DNA of 64,000 nt from Trichomonas vaginalis G3 (Eukaryota > Parabasalia > Trichomonadida > Trichomonadidae): assembly GCF_026262505.1 (NCBI RefSeq), contig NC_067205.1, positions 1,302,001 through 1,366,000 of the forward strand, read 5' to 3'. Shown here one piece after another: positions 1 through 8,496 of the stretch. The notes beneath the pieces were generated by a model. It worked only from the letters and a program-made list of their open reading frames with translations. It did not search any database and was not told the origin of the DNA. How positions within the stretch are numbered: the first letter of the stretch is position 1; each line of letters begins with the position of its first letter. Position numbers and translations under genes: made by a program.

Positions 1-129
1 AATCGTGAGTTTTGGGTAGACATGTTCTCCACTCATGACCATAACTGCCCAGTGTTCTTACCTCCAGACCATAAGGACTGTCTCTACATTGAAGCACAAC
101 TCTTAAACTCTACCATCGCAGTATTGTAA
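1..129 (+). CDS. C-terminal end of an unidentified Maverick protein
   Basis: An open frame enters from the left edge and ends at 129, giving 42 residues rich in His, Pro and Leu (for example VFLPPDHKDC). It converges on the DNA polymerase gene on the other strand, 105 bases away, with a GC-rich double hairpin in between. The part seen does not match the C-terminus of the capsid remains in element II, and I do not recognise it. Confidence 0.4.
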   Translation, partial: NREFWVDMFSTHDHNCPVFLPPDHKDCLYIEAQLLNSTIAVL

Positions 130-137
130 ATGACCAC

Positions 138-166
138 ATGGGCTTCGCCCTTGCCGCTAGCGGCTT
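138..166. repeat. GC-rich double hairpin, copy 1
   Basis: Two adjacent palindromes: GGGCTTCGCCC at 140-150 and GCCGCTAGCGGC at 153-164, in AT-rich surroundings between two convergent genes. Related copies are at 2428-2457 (inside the polymerase gene) and, reversed, at 15460-15488 (inside a small gene). It could act as a terminator here, but its presence inside genes argues for a dispersed micro-repeat. Confidence 0.7.
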
Positions 167-234
167 ATTTTTATCATGAATGGTCTCACTGCTGACAAAA
201 ATATATGACCTCATTATTTTTATCACGAATGACC
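166..234. repeat. Short direct repeat downstream of polymerase
   Basis: Two copies of a roughly 24-base stretch (TTATTTTTATCA, then GAATG and CTCA) begin near 165 and 213, between the double hairpin and the end of the polymerase gene. The role is unknown; the TATTTTTATC core resembles AT-rich sequences next to other genes of the element. Confidence 0.4.
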
Positions 235-2622
235 TCAGAACTTCAACTTACGAATAAAGCTTGTTTTAGTCGTTATTGAGAAGTTAAACTTTTCAGCAAA
301 GCAAGGACTAGAAGACTTACATAAGTCAAATCCAATCTCTTGACCGTCATAAAGTGCTTTGTAAAGTTTCATTAAACTGAACTCAGAGTCTTTGTCATAT
401 GTTCCAACAGGTATGTGAATGTTCTTATCTTCATTGTAATAGCATTGTATAGCTTCAGGAAACATTTCATTAGCTGTTAAAGCAAGAACGTCTTGTTTTA
501 CACCTTTACAACGTGCATGAAATGCAACTTCATTTAAATCATTCGTGAGTAAGTCTATGTAAGTCTTCTTTCCACAAAATATTGACTTGTATGCTAAACT
601 TTGTTTTCCAGGTGTTATTTCTGCGAAGTCAGAATGAAAATGACCAAGGTTCTTTCCTATAAGTTCGCGACCGTATCTCTTCTTAAACTCTGTTGCAAGC
701 TTTGGTATGTCTTCATTGAAAATATGCATGCTATCACAGTCCTGGTAAAATATTTGAAGTCCCATATCTTCAGCAGTACAGAATACTTCACACATTATTC
801 TCTTCGACATAGACAGAATGTTAACACCAAGTGGACAGAAGTTAAAGTGTCTGCAAATGCTTTTCGTTAGCTTGAAAATAGTTTTATCTGAACCATCCAA
901 ACCTTCGAACTTCACTATATGGTTGTAGTTTCTGATGGCATATCTTATAGCATCTTTGTCATTTACTATGGTTATTTTTGACTCAATAGGAGATAGAATA
1001 GTTTTGCCATAAATACTGTTCAGAATGAGCTTTATATTTTCTTGCAAAGGATTTCCTTCTTTCTTATACTTTAACCTTAACTCAAACAACTTCTTTACTT
1101 CATCTCTTATTCTAATATCTCTGTTTCCATCGTAGTAATATCCTTGCAACACTTCACATTTGATACCTTGATATTTTATAAGGTCTTGTAATGTTATATG
1201 GTCAACATACATGAGACAGCAAGTGTTTGAACTTCTGGGAACGTTAAGTTCTGGATTTAGTTCAGGGTCGCAAACTATTAAAGGAAAGTGTCTATGTATT
1301 CCAATCTCTGTTATCTTAATGAGAACAAAGAAGCCAGACATAAACTTTTCACCAATGGGTTCCTTTTGGTCGTCATCGAATAAATGTCTCATGAGATACT
1401 CTGTGCTTAACATTTCTTTCTTCATAACCTTTGGAATACCTTCTAAAGTATAAAGTCTTGCTATAGCTGATGGATATAATGAAACAGCGTCGAAATCAGC
1501 AATGAGTTTCTTTTCGCTCTTTTGTTTCATGTTATCTGACAGCATACATCTTCCACCTTGAATACAGCGTGAAATAAATTCTCTTGGTTTATTTGGTAAT
1601 GTGCAAAGATACTTCCAGAACTGACCGCTTCTCTTCTTATAAAACTTCTTTTCACCATTATCTTTCCAAAAGCTTTCTATAAGTGCTGGGTTTCCTGTTT
1701 GCTTAAGAGCTTCCAAAATGGCTTTCTGGTCATTTGTCAGTGTGCTTTCATCTCTATATGGTCTCTTTTTTGGTTTGCCTTTCTTTACATCTGACATTGT
1801 TAAGCCTTCATATTCTGTTAAATCATACATCTTTATTTCAGTAAGATTCTTTATGTTTGTCAAGAAGAAGTCATAGTGCATTTCAACAATACCTGCAGCA
1901 TTTGCTTCTATCTCTGATATAAAGTTCTCCTTCAAGAGCTGATGTAGTAATGTTCCAATATTATTGAGGTTTAACGTAGAACATTCATACTTTCCACCAA
2001 GTTTATAACATACCATCCATCTTTGTTGGGAGTTTATTTTAATCTTCTCTAAGAGTCTCATGAAAACCTTACCGAAATGTTTGTGTAAGTAGTCTCTGTT
2101 TGGTTCATCTAAAGCTTCGATGTTAAAGTCAATGAGTCTATTGCCTGACTTCACATTTCTCTTCCTATTCTCTTCATCTTTCTTTAACCATCTCTCACCT
2201 TCTTTTGGTTTGTCGTCAATGGAACGAATGACATCGTTAGCTTTGCGAACTTGTTCTATAGCGCTCTTGAACATCTCTCTTCTCTGTTGTTTCAGTGTGT
2301 CGTCTCTTCTTCTTGTTTCACCAACGTTCGCATTTGTTATGTCAAACATTTCTCTTCTTACTTCATGAGGTACTGAACGTCTATGATATAAGTCAATAGC
2401 AATGTCATTTAAAGGAAATGCTCTTGCATGGACTTCGTCCTCGCCGCGTTGCGGCTTTATGAACTCATGAATTCTATCATAACTTATTGCACCATTGTAG
2501 TCATTGAGGATGTCAGCGAGTGCTTTTTTGTTTGTTGCGTAATGTTTTGCAACATCTATATTAGCTTCTGTAAGAAGTTGTTTTATTTCCGAGTGTTCTA
2601 ACTTAGACAACTTCCGATACAT
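235..2622 (-). CDS. Maverick family-B DNA polymerase (protein-primed type)
   Basis: This 795-residue protein is the replicative polymerase of the Maverick. Family-B motifs are in order: motif A DFDAVSLYPS at residues 376-385, motif B KLILNSIYG at 531-539 and motif C YQDCDS at 626-631, where the usual YxDTDS has Cys for Thr but keeps both aspartates. The approach to motif A (RCIQGGRCM) is typical of Maverick and adenovirus-like enzymes. I do not see a clear 3'-5' exonuclease domain; the N-terminal 300 residues are charged. The start follows an AT-rich tract shared with the divergent gene at 2713. An in-frame GC-rich hairpin encodes residues 57-64 (PQRGEDEV), a peptide nearly repeated in the 74-residue protein at 15351. 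Confidence 0.93.
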   Translation of the reverse strand: MYRKLSKLEHSEIKQLLTEANIDVAKHYATNKKALADILNDYNGAISYDRIHEFIKPQRGEDEVHARAFPLNDIAIDLYHRRSVPHEVRREMFDITNANVGETRRRDDTLKQQRREMFKSAIEQVRKANDVIRSIDDKPKEGERWLKKDEENRKRNVKSGNRLIDFNIEALDEPNRDYLHKHFGKVFMRLLEKIKINSQQRWMVCYKLGGKYECSTLNLNNIGTLLHQLLKENFISEIEANAAGIVEMHYDFFLTNIKNLTEIKMYDLTEYEGLTMSDVKKGKPKKRPYRDESTLTNDQKAILEALKQTGNPALIESFWKDNGEKKFYKKRSGQFWKYLCTLPNKPREFISRCIQGGRCMLSDNMKQKSEKKLIADFDAVSLYPSAIARLYTLEGIPKVMKKEMLSTEYLMRHLFDDDQKEPIGEKFMSGFFVLIKITEIGIHRHFPLIVCDPELNPELNVPRSSNTCCLMYVDHITLQDLIKYQGIKCEVLQGYYYDGNRDIRIRDEVKKLFELRLKYKKEGNPLQENIKLILNSIYGKTILSPIESKITIVNDKDAIRYAIRNYNHIVKFEGLDGSDKTIFKLTKSICRHFNFCPLGVNILSMSKRIMCEVFCTAEDMGLQIFYQDCDSMHIFNEDIPKLATEFKKRYGRELIGKNLGHFHSDFAEITPGKQSLAYKSIFCGKKTYIDLLTNDLNEVAFHARCKGVKQDVLALTANEMFPEAIQCYYNEDKNIHIPVGTYDKDSEFSLMKLYKALYDGQEIGFDLCKSSSPCFAEKFNFSITTKTSFIRKLKF
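2428..2457. repeat. GC-rich double hairpin, copy 2, inside polymerase gene
   Basis: GGACTTCGTCC (2430-2440) and GCCGCGTTGCGGC (2443-2455). Compared with copy 1, one G-C pair has become A-T with both sides changed, so the stem is kept. On the coding strand it adds PQRGEDEV in frame. Confidence 0.75.
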
Positions 2623-2712
2623 CTTTAGTAGGAAATAAAAAAATATTTTTTGAAAAAATTAGATTAGATTTTTTTAAGTTATTTTTCAAAATAATTTAAT
2701 ATTTTTATTTTA
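2623..2712. promoter_or_regulatory. Divergent AT-rich spacer between polymerase and 157-residue gene
   Basis: A 90-base spacer, almost pure A/T with runs of A and T, separates two divergent start codons. Both genes begin within about 10-20 bases of tracts like TTTTTATTTT, a pattern that precedes other starts in this element. It is probably a shared promoter; the exact start site is not visible. Confidence 0.4.
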
Positions 2713-3186
2713 ATGAAACACATGCAAGATTGCAAGTTCTTTTCATACAATGCTCTCGCTACTGCCATCAAGAATGAGTTCAATAATGCTTCAAATGTTA
2801 ATGTTATCTTTAACAAGAAGTTTGTGAAAGAATCTAAGTTTGGTCAGTATGTCAGACCATTAGCTATCGTCATTGACCGCAAACGTTATACTTCACAAGA
2901 GTTAGCAGTAGTTTTGAAACAAAAGAGTTTCTTCGTGAATGTCAAAGATACTCATTATACTGTCATAAAGAACTCTAACATTGACTTCTTCAGTATTGCT
3001 TTAAATCTTTCCGAACAGAAAGAATATAAGAAGGGTGAAACAAATGTGAAATATTATCCTTCATCTCTGAAGACAATAACGAACAAAGATGTTATACAGA
3101 AATTCTTACCAAAGGTTGAAGAAGCTTCTATTGACATTGCCGAAGGAAGTGAAATGGTTGAAGAAATAGACCCTGAAGCTTTATAA
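2713..3186 (+). CDS. Maverick protein of unknown function, 157 residues
   Basis: A compact, mostly soluble protein with a Lys-rich middle and an acidic C-terminal tail (EEASIDIAEG, EMVEEIDPEAL). There is no signal peptide or membrane segment. It is transcribed divergently from the polymerase and followed at once by the 136-bp repeat array. Its position beside the polymerase would suit a replication accessory or terminal protein, but no motif proves this and I do not recognise the family. Confidence 0.6.
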   Translation: MKHMQDCKFFSYNALATAIKNEFNNASNVNVIFNKKFVKESKFGQYVRPLAIVIDRKRYTSQELAVVLKQKSFFVNVKDTHYTVIKNSNIDFFSIALNLSEQKEYKKGETNVKYYPSSLKTITNKDVIQKFLPKVEEASIDIAEGSEMVEEIDPEAL

Positions 3187-3765
3187 GAAAATTTATTTTT
3201 GAAGAACTGAAGGTGTCACTACGTCACCATGTGTCACTCGGTTAATTAACTTCTCTGAAAAAATGAGACAACATGACATCACATTTTGACGAAGTGCAAA
3301 TCTTCACTTCGTGTCAAAATGCAAAAATAATGCTGAAAAATGAAATTTATTTTTGAAGAACTGAAGGTGTCACTCGGTTAATTAACTTCTCTGAAAAAAT
3401 GAGACAACATGACATCACATTTTGACGAAGTGCAAATCTTCACTTCGTGTCAAAATGCAAAAATAATGCTGAAAAATGAAATTTATTTTTGAAGAACTGA
3501 AGGTGTCACTCGGTTAATTAACTTCTCTGAAAAAATGAGACAACATGACATCACATTTTGACGAAGTGCAAATCTTCACTTCGTGTCAAAATGCAAAAAT
3601 AATGCTGAAAAATGAAATTTATTTTTGAAGAACTGAAGGTGTCACTCGGTTAATTAACTTCTCTGAAAAAATGAGACAACATGACATCACATTTTGACGA
3701 AGTGCAAATCTTCACTTCGTGTCAAAATGCAAAAATAATGCTGAAAAATGAAATTTATTCCTTTA
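3187..3765. repeat. Tandem repeat, 136-bp unit, four copies
   Basis: The marker GAAGAACTGAAGG starts at 3201, 3355, 3491 and 3627. The last three spacings are 136 bases; the first unit is 154 because of an extra GTCAC-rich stretch. Copies 2-4 are essentially identical, so expansion is recent. Each unit holds an imperfect hairpin: ATTTTGAC...GAAGTG facing CACTTCGTGTCAAAAT across an 8-base loop. It contains no gene. Confidence 0.95.
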
Positions 3766-3925
3766 TTTAAGAATGTTTGAACTGGTCCCGAAAGGAGGTC
3801 ATGCAAAGTTATTTCTTCCTCCTCCTCTGTTTCATTTATTTTTGGTTAGTCTTCATATCGATATTTTACAACAATTCCCCAATGTATAAACTTTTCATAC
3901 GCTTTTTCATAAGCTTTATATACCT

Positions 3926-4060
3926 TCAGAAATTTGCATAATCTTTAGAAGCATTTAGATATTGTTTAAATGCTTTGTATGTCTTCAGAAATTTTGCATA
4001 ATCTTTTACATGTTGTTCGTTCTCTTCTTCTGTCATGAGTTCCGAATATTCTAAATTCAT
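3926..4060 (-). CDS. Small Maverick ORF, 44 residues, helical
   Basis: A short reading frame starting MNLEYSELMTEEENEQ, rich in Glu, Lys and Tyr and predicted helical, with a repeated KDYAKF/KDYANF motif. It lies between the tandem repeat and the KilA-N gene, on the same strand as the latter. Codon use suits this element, but it is too short to be certain; it may be part of a larger eroded gene. The rest of 3766-4114 shows nothing I recognise. Confidence 0.35.
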   Translation of the reverse strand: MNLEYSELMTEEENEQHVKDYAKFLKTYKAFKQYLNASKDYANF

Positions 4061-4114
4061 GTTCTTTCATATGAGATAAAATTTTATAAAAAAATAAAAT
4101 TAGCATAGATTTTT

Positions 4115-4959
4115 TTATTCTTCCTCTTTGAAGTTATCGAAATATTCTGTTATTTTTTCCTTCAGTAATGTTAAGTCTTCTTTGAATGTAAGTATTGTGC
4201 AACCTTTGATGTCATAGTGTGTTTGAGGAAGAGTATTTTTGACAATTTCCTTTATTTGCTCATTCGGTGTCATTGAAATCGGTAAGTTTTCACGATAGAA
4301 CCAGTTTCTGTCAGATTTATATATTTTAGCTAAGTCATAAAAGCTCTTGTTGTTTCTTCTGACTAAATGCAACATAACCATATCTTTATCTTCTTCATTT
4401 TCCATCTCTTCAGTATATATCATATACTTATAACTCTTTTCCTTTCCTTTTGGTACTGAACGCGGTATTCTTTTCTGTATGCTTTTGTCTTTGGATTCAA
4501 TGACTTCATCTTTTGCTTGAAGTTTCTTTTCCATCTCTCCACGTTCTGCTTTATATAGTTCATCTAACATCATGAAAATATAACAAGCATAACGAGGTGA
4601 AGCCCACATTGCTACAGCATTTACTAAAAGTCTATGAACATAATAACCTTTCAAACCAGGAGCCAAATTCTTGCGATTTTCGTACGGAATCTCTTCCCCG
4701 GTTTTCCGAGGGAAGCAATCATATGAGGAAATTCTTCTAAAAGTTCTTTTGTCTGTTGGTTTTCAAACCAATGATATGCTTGCTTTGTAGAACGAAGAGC
4801 ATTCATTATACTTTGCATTTGGTACATGTCATCTTTGACTGAACGAATGAGACGTAACTGTTTGTTATACTGTATGTACTCGTATTCTTCATTTATAGCT
4901 TCATGAACGATAGCAATTGTTGTGTTCTCTGATGTTGACATTACTGTCTTTACATACAA
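4115..4959 (-). pseudogene. KilA-N/DUF3627-type gene of the Maverick, broken
   Basis: KilA-N domains are DNA-binding modules of large DNA viruses and phages. The region codes for a KilA-N-like N-terminal part with the WFENQQTKELL type of motif, a second part with the characteristic GYYVHRLLVNAVAMW and SPRYACYIFMMLDEL motifs, then a coiled stretch and a C-terminal domain like those that follow KilA-N in poxvirus and iridovirus proteins. About one break is present. Its first eight residues and upstream region match the neighbouring gene at 5030-5659, so the two share a promoter module or arose by duplication. Confidence 0.7.
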
Positions 4960-5004
4960 AATAAAAAAAATTGTTAGAAAAAAATTAGCGTTATTTTCTG
5001 ACTT
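4960..5004 (-). promoter_or_regulatory. Promoter-like module, copy 1
   Basis: Read on the minus strand, an AT-rich stretch with the core AAAAATTAGCGTTATTTT (+ strand orientation) precedes the KilA-N start and ends in TACAAAATAAAA just before ATG. Almost the same sequence lies at 5660-5704 before the next gene, and conservation continues through the first eight codons. It is likely a shared promoter and leader. Confidence 0.5.
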
Positions 5005-5029
5005 TCACAAAAGACCAAAAATAAACGCT

Positions 5030-5659
5030 TTACATGTATTTTTCAGCAACTTCGTCAAATAATTTTATAGCTTTATCTATCTCATCTACTTCAAACGTTT
5101 CTTTACCTTTCGTGGGAGCACCATACATTTTCTCAAAAACTTCAAGCAGTTCTGTTTCAGCAGCTCTCATATCATTAACAAACACAACCTTGACTCTATT
5201 GACTGTACTGTCATATCTTTGAGTTATATTATATGTTCTTCCTATCTTATATCTCTTTGTATTGAAGTCCTTCGGTTTCTGAACGATGTAAAGTAAGCCT
5301 TCACTGCAACGTTCCGTATCGAATGAACCATAAGTTATGAAGTTATATCCAACAACTGGGTCTAACCATAACAAAACTATTGGTATAAGACTTTTGTCAA
5401 TGAGATATGCTGTAGTTCCATAGAATCTTACCGATATCATAAGCTCAGGATTTCTTGTCAAAATTTTCTGAGTTGAAGCATTTCTAACCCAGTGGTTTGT
5501 TTTCTTTTCAGATGGAGATATAATGTCTGACAAAGAATATTTGTTGTATTTCTTACAGTATCTTACGTTTAAATCACCTATTCTAACCACTTTGGTGTCA
5601 TTGTCAATCTTTCTAACTGTTTCAAACTCAATGTTTGACATTACTGTCTTTACATACAA
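5030..5659 (-). CDS. KilA-N-like plus GIY-YIG (T5orf172-type) protein
   Basis: This 209-residue protein has an N-terminal DNA-binding-like half (residues 10-100; SLSDIISPSEKKTNHWVRN resembles KilA-N) and a C-terminal GIY-YIG-type nuclease half. The latter shows LLYIV at 122-126, YKIGRT at 137-142 with the expected arginine, and an acidic AAETE at 166-170 that would supply the metal-binding glutamate. KilA-N fused to T5orf172 is well known in phages and large DNA viruses. It could nick DNA or act in regulation. It begins with MYVKTVMS, the same eight residues as the gene at 4115-4959, from a nearly identical upstream region. The frame is open throughout. Confidence 0.7.
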   Translation of the reverse strand: MYVKTVMSNIEFETVRKIDNDTKVVRIGDLNVRYCKKYNKYSLSDIISPSEKKTNHWVRNASTQKILTRNPELMISVRFYGTTAYLIDKSLIPIVLLWLDPVVGYNFITYGSFDTERCSEGLLYIVQKPKDFNTKRYKIGRTYNITQRYDSTVNRVKVVFVNDMRAAETELLEVFEKMYGAPTKGKETFEVDEIDKAIKLFDEVAEKYM

Positions 5660-5704
5660 AATAAAAATTTTTCTTAGAAAAAAATTAGCGTTATTTTTCT
5701 AACT
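5660..5704 (-). promoter_or_regulatory. Promoter-like module, copy 2
   Basis: Near copy of 4960-5004: AAAAAATTAGCGTTATTTTT-like core and TACAAAATAAAA immediately before the ATG on the minus strand. Confidence 0.5.
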
Positions 5705-5740
5705 AATGAAATTCATGAAATTTGGTCATTTTTCAGACAA

Positions 5741-5801
5741 AAATAATGTTTAGGGTAGATGGTTAGATCTAACCTGATATCTACCCTCATTTCTACCCTC
5801 A
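5741..5801. repeat. GATC-centred palindrome, copy 1
   Basis: The perfect 14-base palindrome GGTTAGATCTAACC (5761-5774) sits inside outer arms AGGGTAGAT (5752-5760) and ATCTACCCT (5779-5787), next to AAAAATAATGTTT. The unit recurs inverted at 6830-6881, so the two copies bracket the gene at 5806-6747. It may be a terminator, a protein-binding site or a mobile micro-repeat. Confidence 0.75.
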
Positions 5802-5805
5802 TTAT

Positions 5806-6747
5806 TTATAACCGTTTTACATGGTAAACGTTATGAATTCGTGAGATTCTAAACAATTTCGTAGCTTCTATTTCTTCTTTTAGTACATCAAAAGTTTTAA
5901 CAATGCCGAAGGTTTCTTTATATTTCTTCTTGACGTCAGACAGAAGGAAATCTTCTGCTGTTGGATAGTTTTTATTAAGAAATGTCAACATATCCATTTT
6001 ATCTTCTGCTGGCTTTTCTGCTTCTTTCTTTAAGTCTGCATAGTCGTTTCTCATTCGTTCTATCTCTTTGACGGAGTAGTTATATTTCCTCATTGCTGCT
6101 TTACATTTTGAACATTGCGGATTCATTTTTGCGTTATACATTGAAATAAAACCAGCTAGAACAACTAAGGCGTCAATAGTTTTCTTTAACTCAAAAGCTG
6201 CTGGTCTTATCTGTTCATTCCATACTTTACCTCTTCTATCTTTATCTCTTATCTGCCATACACATCTTGCAACTAATGTAACAAAGTTATCGTATGTCTT
6301 AAATTCTTCGGATTTATATATGTCAGAGATGTTCTTATAAACCATATCGCAATCTTTGTCCATAACTTTATGGTTGCAATGAAAACCAAGGAATTCATAA
6401 TTTACTTTACGTATGAATTTCTTAATTTCTACTGAGTCAGTTGCTTTGACTTCAATTTCGTCGAATTCAGGAATAGTTAGTTTTTGTTGTTGGATTTCAG
6501 GGAATTTGGGTAAATGGTCAATAATGTCCTGCATGTCATAAAGATATTCTTCATTTGTTTCATCTTTCGCACTACAGTCTAAATTACTTGTTAAAAGTTC
6601 TTGCTTTATCTTCTGGATTTCTGTTTCAAAAGTATATGAAGAAGGAATAAAGCTTTTCATCTCTATCAACATTGACGTAGGATTCATGACTAACGAGTTT
6701 GGTGCTGTAGTTGTTTGAATTGTTGTTGTGCCGATTGTTGAAATCAT
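5806..6747 (-). CDS. Maverick protein of unknown function, coiled-coil rich, 313 residues
   Basis: I start it at the Met of MISTIGTTTIQTTT rather than 24 codons earlier, because the upstream codons (LVLFLFIFLFC) are simply the A/T promoter tract read as protein. The N-terminus is Thr/Ser rich. The middle is acidic, helical and has several Cys, including CSKCKAAMRKYNY near residue 210, a possible CxxC metal site. There is no match I can name. The position between the integrase and the nuclease-like gene, within a same-strand series, suggests an early or virion-internal protein. It is framed by inverted copies of the palindromic repeat. Confidence 0.6.
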   Translation of the reverse strand: MISTIGTTTIQTTTAPNSLVMNPTSMLIEMKSFIPSSYTFETEIQKIKQELLTSNLDCSAKDETNEEYLYDMQDIIDHLPKFPEIQQQKLTIPEFDEIEVKATDSVEIKKFIRKVNYEFLGFHCNHKVMDKDCDMVYKNISDIYKSEEFKTYDNFVTLVARCVWQIRDKDRRGKVWNEQIRPAAFELKKTIDALVVLAGFISMYNAKMNPQCSKCKAAMRKYNYSVKEIERMRNDYADLKKEAEKPAEDKMDMLTFLNKNYPTAEDFLLSDVKKKYKETFGIVKTFDVLKEEIEATKLFRISRIHNVYHVKRL

Positions 6748-6829
6748 ATCTTTTATACAAAATAAAAAAATAAATAAAAATAAAACTAACTTTATTTTTT
6801 CTGTCTTAAGGAAATTCATGAAAATTCAT

Positions 6830-6881
6830 GAGGGTAGAAATGAGGTTAGATCTAACCATCTACCCTAAACATTATTTTTGC
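6830..6881. repeat. GATC-centred palindrome, copy 2 (inverted)
   Basis: GGTTAGATCTAACC at 6844-6857 with AGGGTAGA at 6831-6838 and ATCTACCCT at 6858-6866, followed by AAACATTATTTTTG. It is the reverse complement of the unit at 5741-5801, with a shorter inner part. Confidence 0.75.
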
Positions 6882-7038
6882 TGAATTCAGCAACAAAATG
6901 AACGAGGTCAGGATGTATGTAAATACCTTTGAATTCATTTATAACGCCCTTAGTAAGCTCATAAAATGCTTGTTTTGAGGTGGAGCCAAAAGTGGCTCGA
7001 CCGTATTCTTTCAACCAAAACTCAAGAATTTCCTGCAT
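6865..7038 (-). CDS. Small Maverick ORF, 57 residues, KilA-N-like tail
   Basis: The frame begins MQEILEFWLKEYG and ends with IHPDLVHFVAEFSKNNV. The phrase HPDLVHFVAEF resembles the C-terminal part of KilA-N or MSV199-type domains. Its end runs into the palindromic repeat. A GC hairpin (GAGCC/GGCTC, 6983-6998) is coded in frame. With the next ORF it may be the remains of one small gene with about one break. Confidence 0.4.
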   Translation of the reverse strand: MQEILEFWLKEYGRATFGSTSKQAFYELTKGVINEFKGIYIHPDLVHFVAEFSKNNV

Positions 7039-7195
7039 GAATTTTGTATAAAAAGCAACCGTCTGAATTCAGACTGTTGCTATATTCTTCACAAAATGCC
7101 TTATAATACTCTTCCCAGGACTTATTTTCCAACAACTTTCTAAAGTCTTTCCTAAACTGACTGACTGACGGCACAAAGTGGCTTAACGAAAACAT
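7022..7195 (-). CDS. Small Maverick ORF, 57 residues
   Basis: Taken from the Met of MFSLSHFVPSVSQFRKDF, just after an AT-rich leader; codons upstream overlap the palindromic repeat and are unlikely to be used. Content: FRKLLENKSWEEYYKAFCEEY, helical and acidic. I do not recognise it. A hairpin CACAAAGTG near 7170 resembles the GC hairpins elsewhere in the element. Confidence 0.4.
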   Translation of the reverse strand: MFSLSHFVPSVSQFRKDFRKLLENKSWEEYYKAFCEEYSNSLNSDGCFLYKIHAGNS

Positions 7196-7221
7196 TAATA
7201 TATAAAATTCATGAATTTTCA

Positions 7222-7283
7222 CGAGGGTGAAAAAACAGGTGAAAAACGGGTGAGATCTCACCTCTTCACCTAAACATTATTTT
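7222..7283. repeat. GATC-centred palindrome, copy 3 (G/C variant)
   Basis: GGTGAGATCTCACC at 7249-7262 is preceded by repeated GGTGAAAA units and followed by TTCACCTAAACATTATTTTTG. Relative to copies 1 and 2 the T-A pair is replaced by G-C on both sides, so the palindrome is kept. Confidence 0.75.
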
Positions 7284-7358
7284 TGGTGTAAATTTATGAA
7301 AACATTAATAATACATGACTGTTCTCATTCATGTCTGATTTACATCTAATGAAAAAGT

Positions 7359-8443
7359 TTAGAAGAATTTTCTTATTCTTTCTGGCATATTTTTGTCTTT
7401 CCAGTACTCCCGCTCTAATGGTCCCAGATGTGTTGGCTTTGACTCTCTCAAGTTCTTAGATGGTATAACATCTTCAACGCCTCCTGCATATCTTACTTTA
7501 TAAGTGTCATCGTTTATGTTATAGCCAAGTATTTCAATAACCACTCCTCGCTTTGCTTCGTCAATGGTTTCAGCAAGTTTGCCATTACTACTTTCAACTA
7601 ATATATGTCGAGGGTAAAATGCAATGGAGTCGTCGGCAGCTTTTATAAGATATCCATTACCTTGCGTAGAGTCTACGATATAATAGTTTCTACTTAACCT
7701 TAAACGTTTCTTTGTCAACGGCTTGTCGTCAAGAACTACACGAACTTTTGTAGCAGGAATGAGGGTAAATTGTGTTGAATTTCTGATATTTTGTGTTTGG
7801 CTTCGTTTCTTTTGTATATACTTTTCTTCTTGTTGTTGTGTCATTGAATTTGGTGTATGTCCTGTTGTAGAATGTGTTGAGGAATTATATACTTCGAGAA
7901 AGTGTTTCATTGTTTCTTCGGTAAAGTCTCGCTCTTGGTTTAAATCTCTGAGCGTTCTTATGAAGCGGTTTATGATGCCGAGTATGTTATGGTTATGGTC
8001 TTCAGTAGTGTAGTGAGTTATGTTATGCTTAATGAGAAAATCTGTGATTTCATTGCTGAGGTATGCACTGTCTTGGTCTGATGTTAAAGTACTTGGGTTA
8101 TGTTCTGCTACAAACTTTTGTAAAACTCTTAACACTTCACGAGTTCCTTTATTTTTCATTGGATATGCATATGCTTTACGAGTGTTAACATTAATGAAGA
8201 TGAGGAATGGTTTATGTCCTCCTTTTCTGCTTTGAATGAGAGTGTCAAATTGGTATGCGTCAGGAGTGTTGGAGTAAATTGGTAAAAAGTAGTCGTAAGG
8301 GTTTATTTTTGTTTGATGTACAACATTTTTGTCAAAGAACCTTTTCACTTCAGCTCTGTTAGTAAATCACCAACTCTTTGCAGCTTCATTGAATTTCTTA
8401 AATGACCTCCATGGATGTTGTTCGAATACTTCTTTCAAGCTCA
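7359..8443 (-). pseudogene. Maverick retroviral-like integrase (INT), about one break
   Basis: The core holds the DDE-type fold of Maverick integrases: AYQFDTLIQS with the first Asp, SDQDSAYL with the second, and the NILGIINRFIRTLRD segment typical of this family. The C-terminal part, GVVIEILGYNINDDTYKVRYAGG, is a chromo-like or Tudor-like module seen in these enzymes. In Mavericks the enzyme inserts the element DNA. The gene as a whole carries about one break; the core is open. It lies between a small gene and the tail-fibre-like gene on the same strand. Confidence 0.85.
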
Positions 8444-8479
8444 TTTATGTAAAGTTAAAGATTTTATTCTAGGCTCAAG

Positions 8480-8496
8480 CGCGTTCATTGAACGCG
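8480..8496. repeat. GC hairpin at the end of the fibre gene
   Basis: CGCGTTC and GAACGCG form a 7-bp stem around ATT at the 3' end of the tail-fibre-like gene. It is either a terminator or another of the GC-rich hairpins of this element. Confidence 0.5.

Noticed and set aside
3187-3765. CRISPR-like repeat
   Set aside because: Whole 136-bp units are repeated, so there are no variable spacers.
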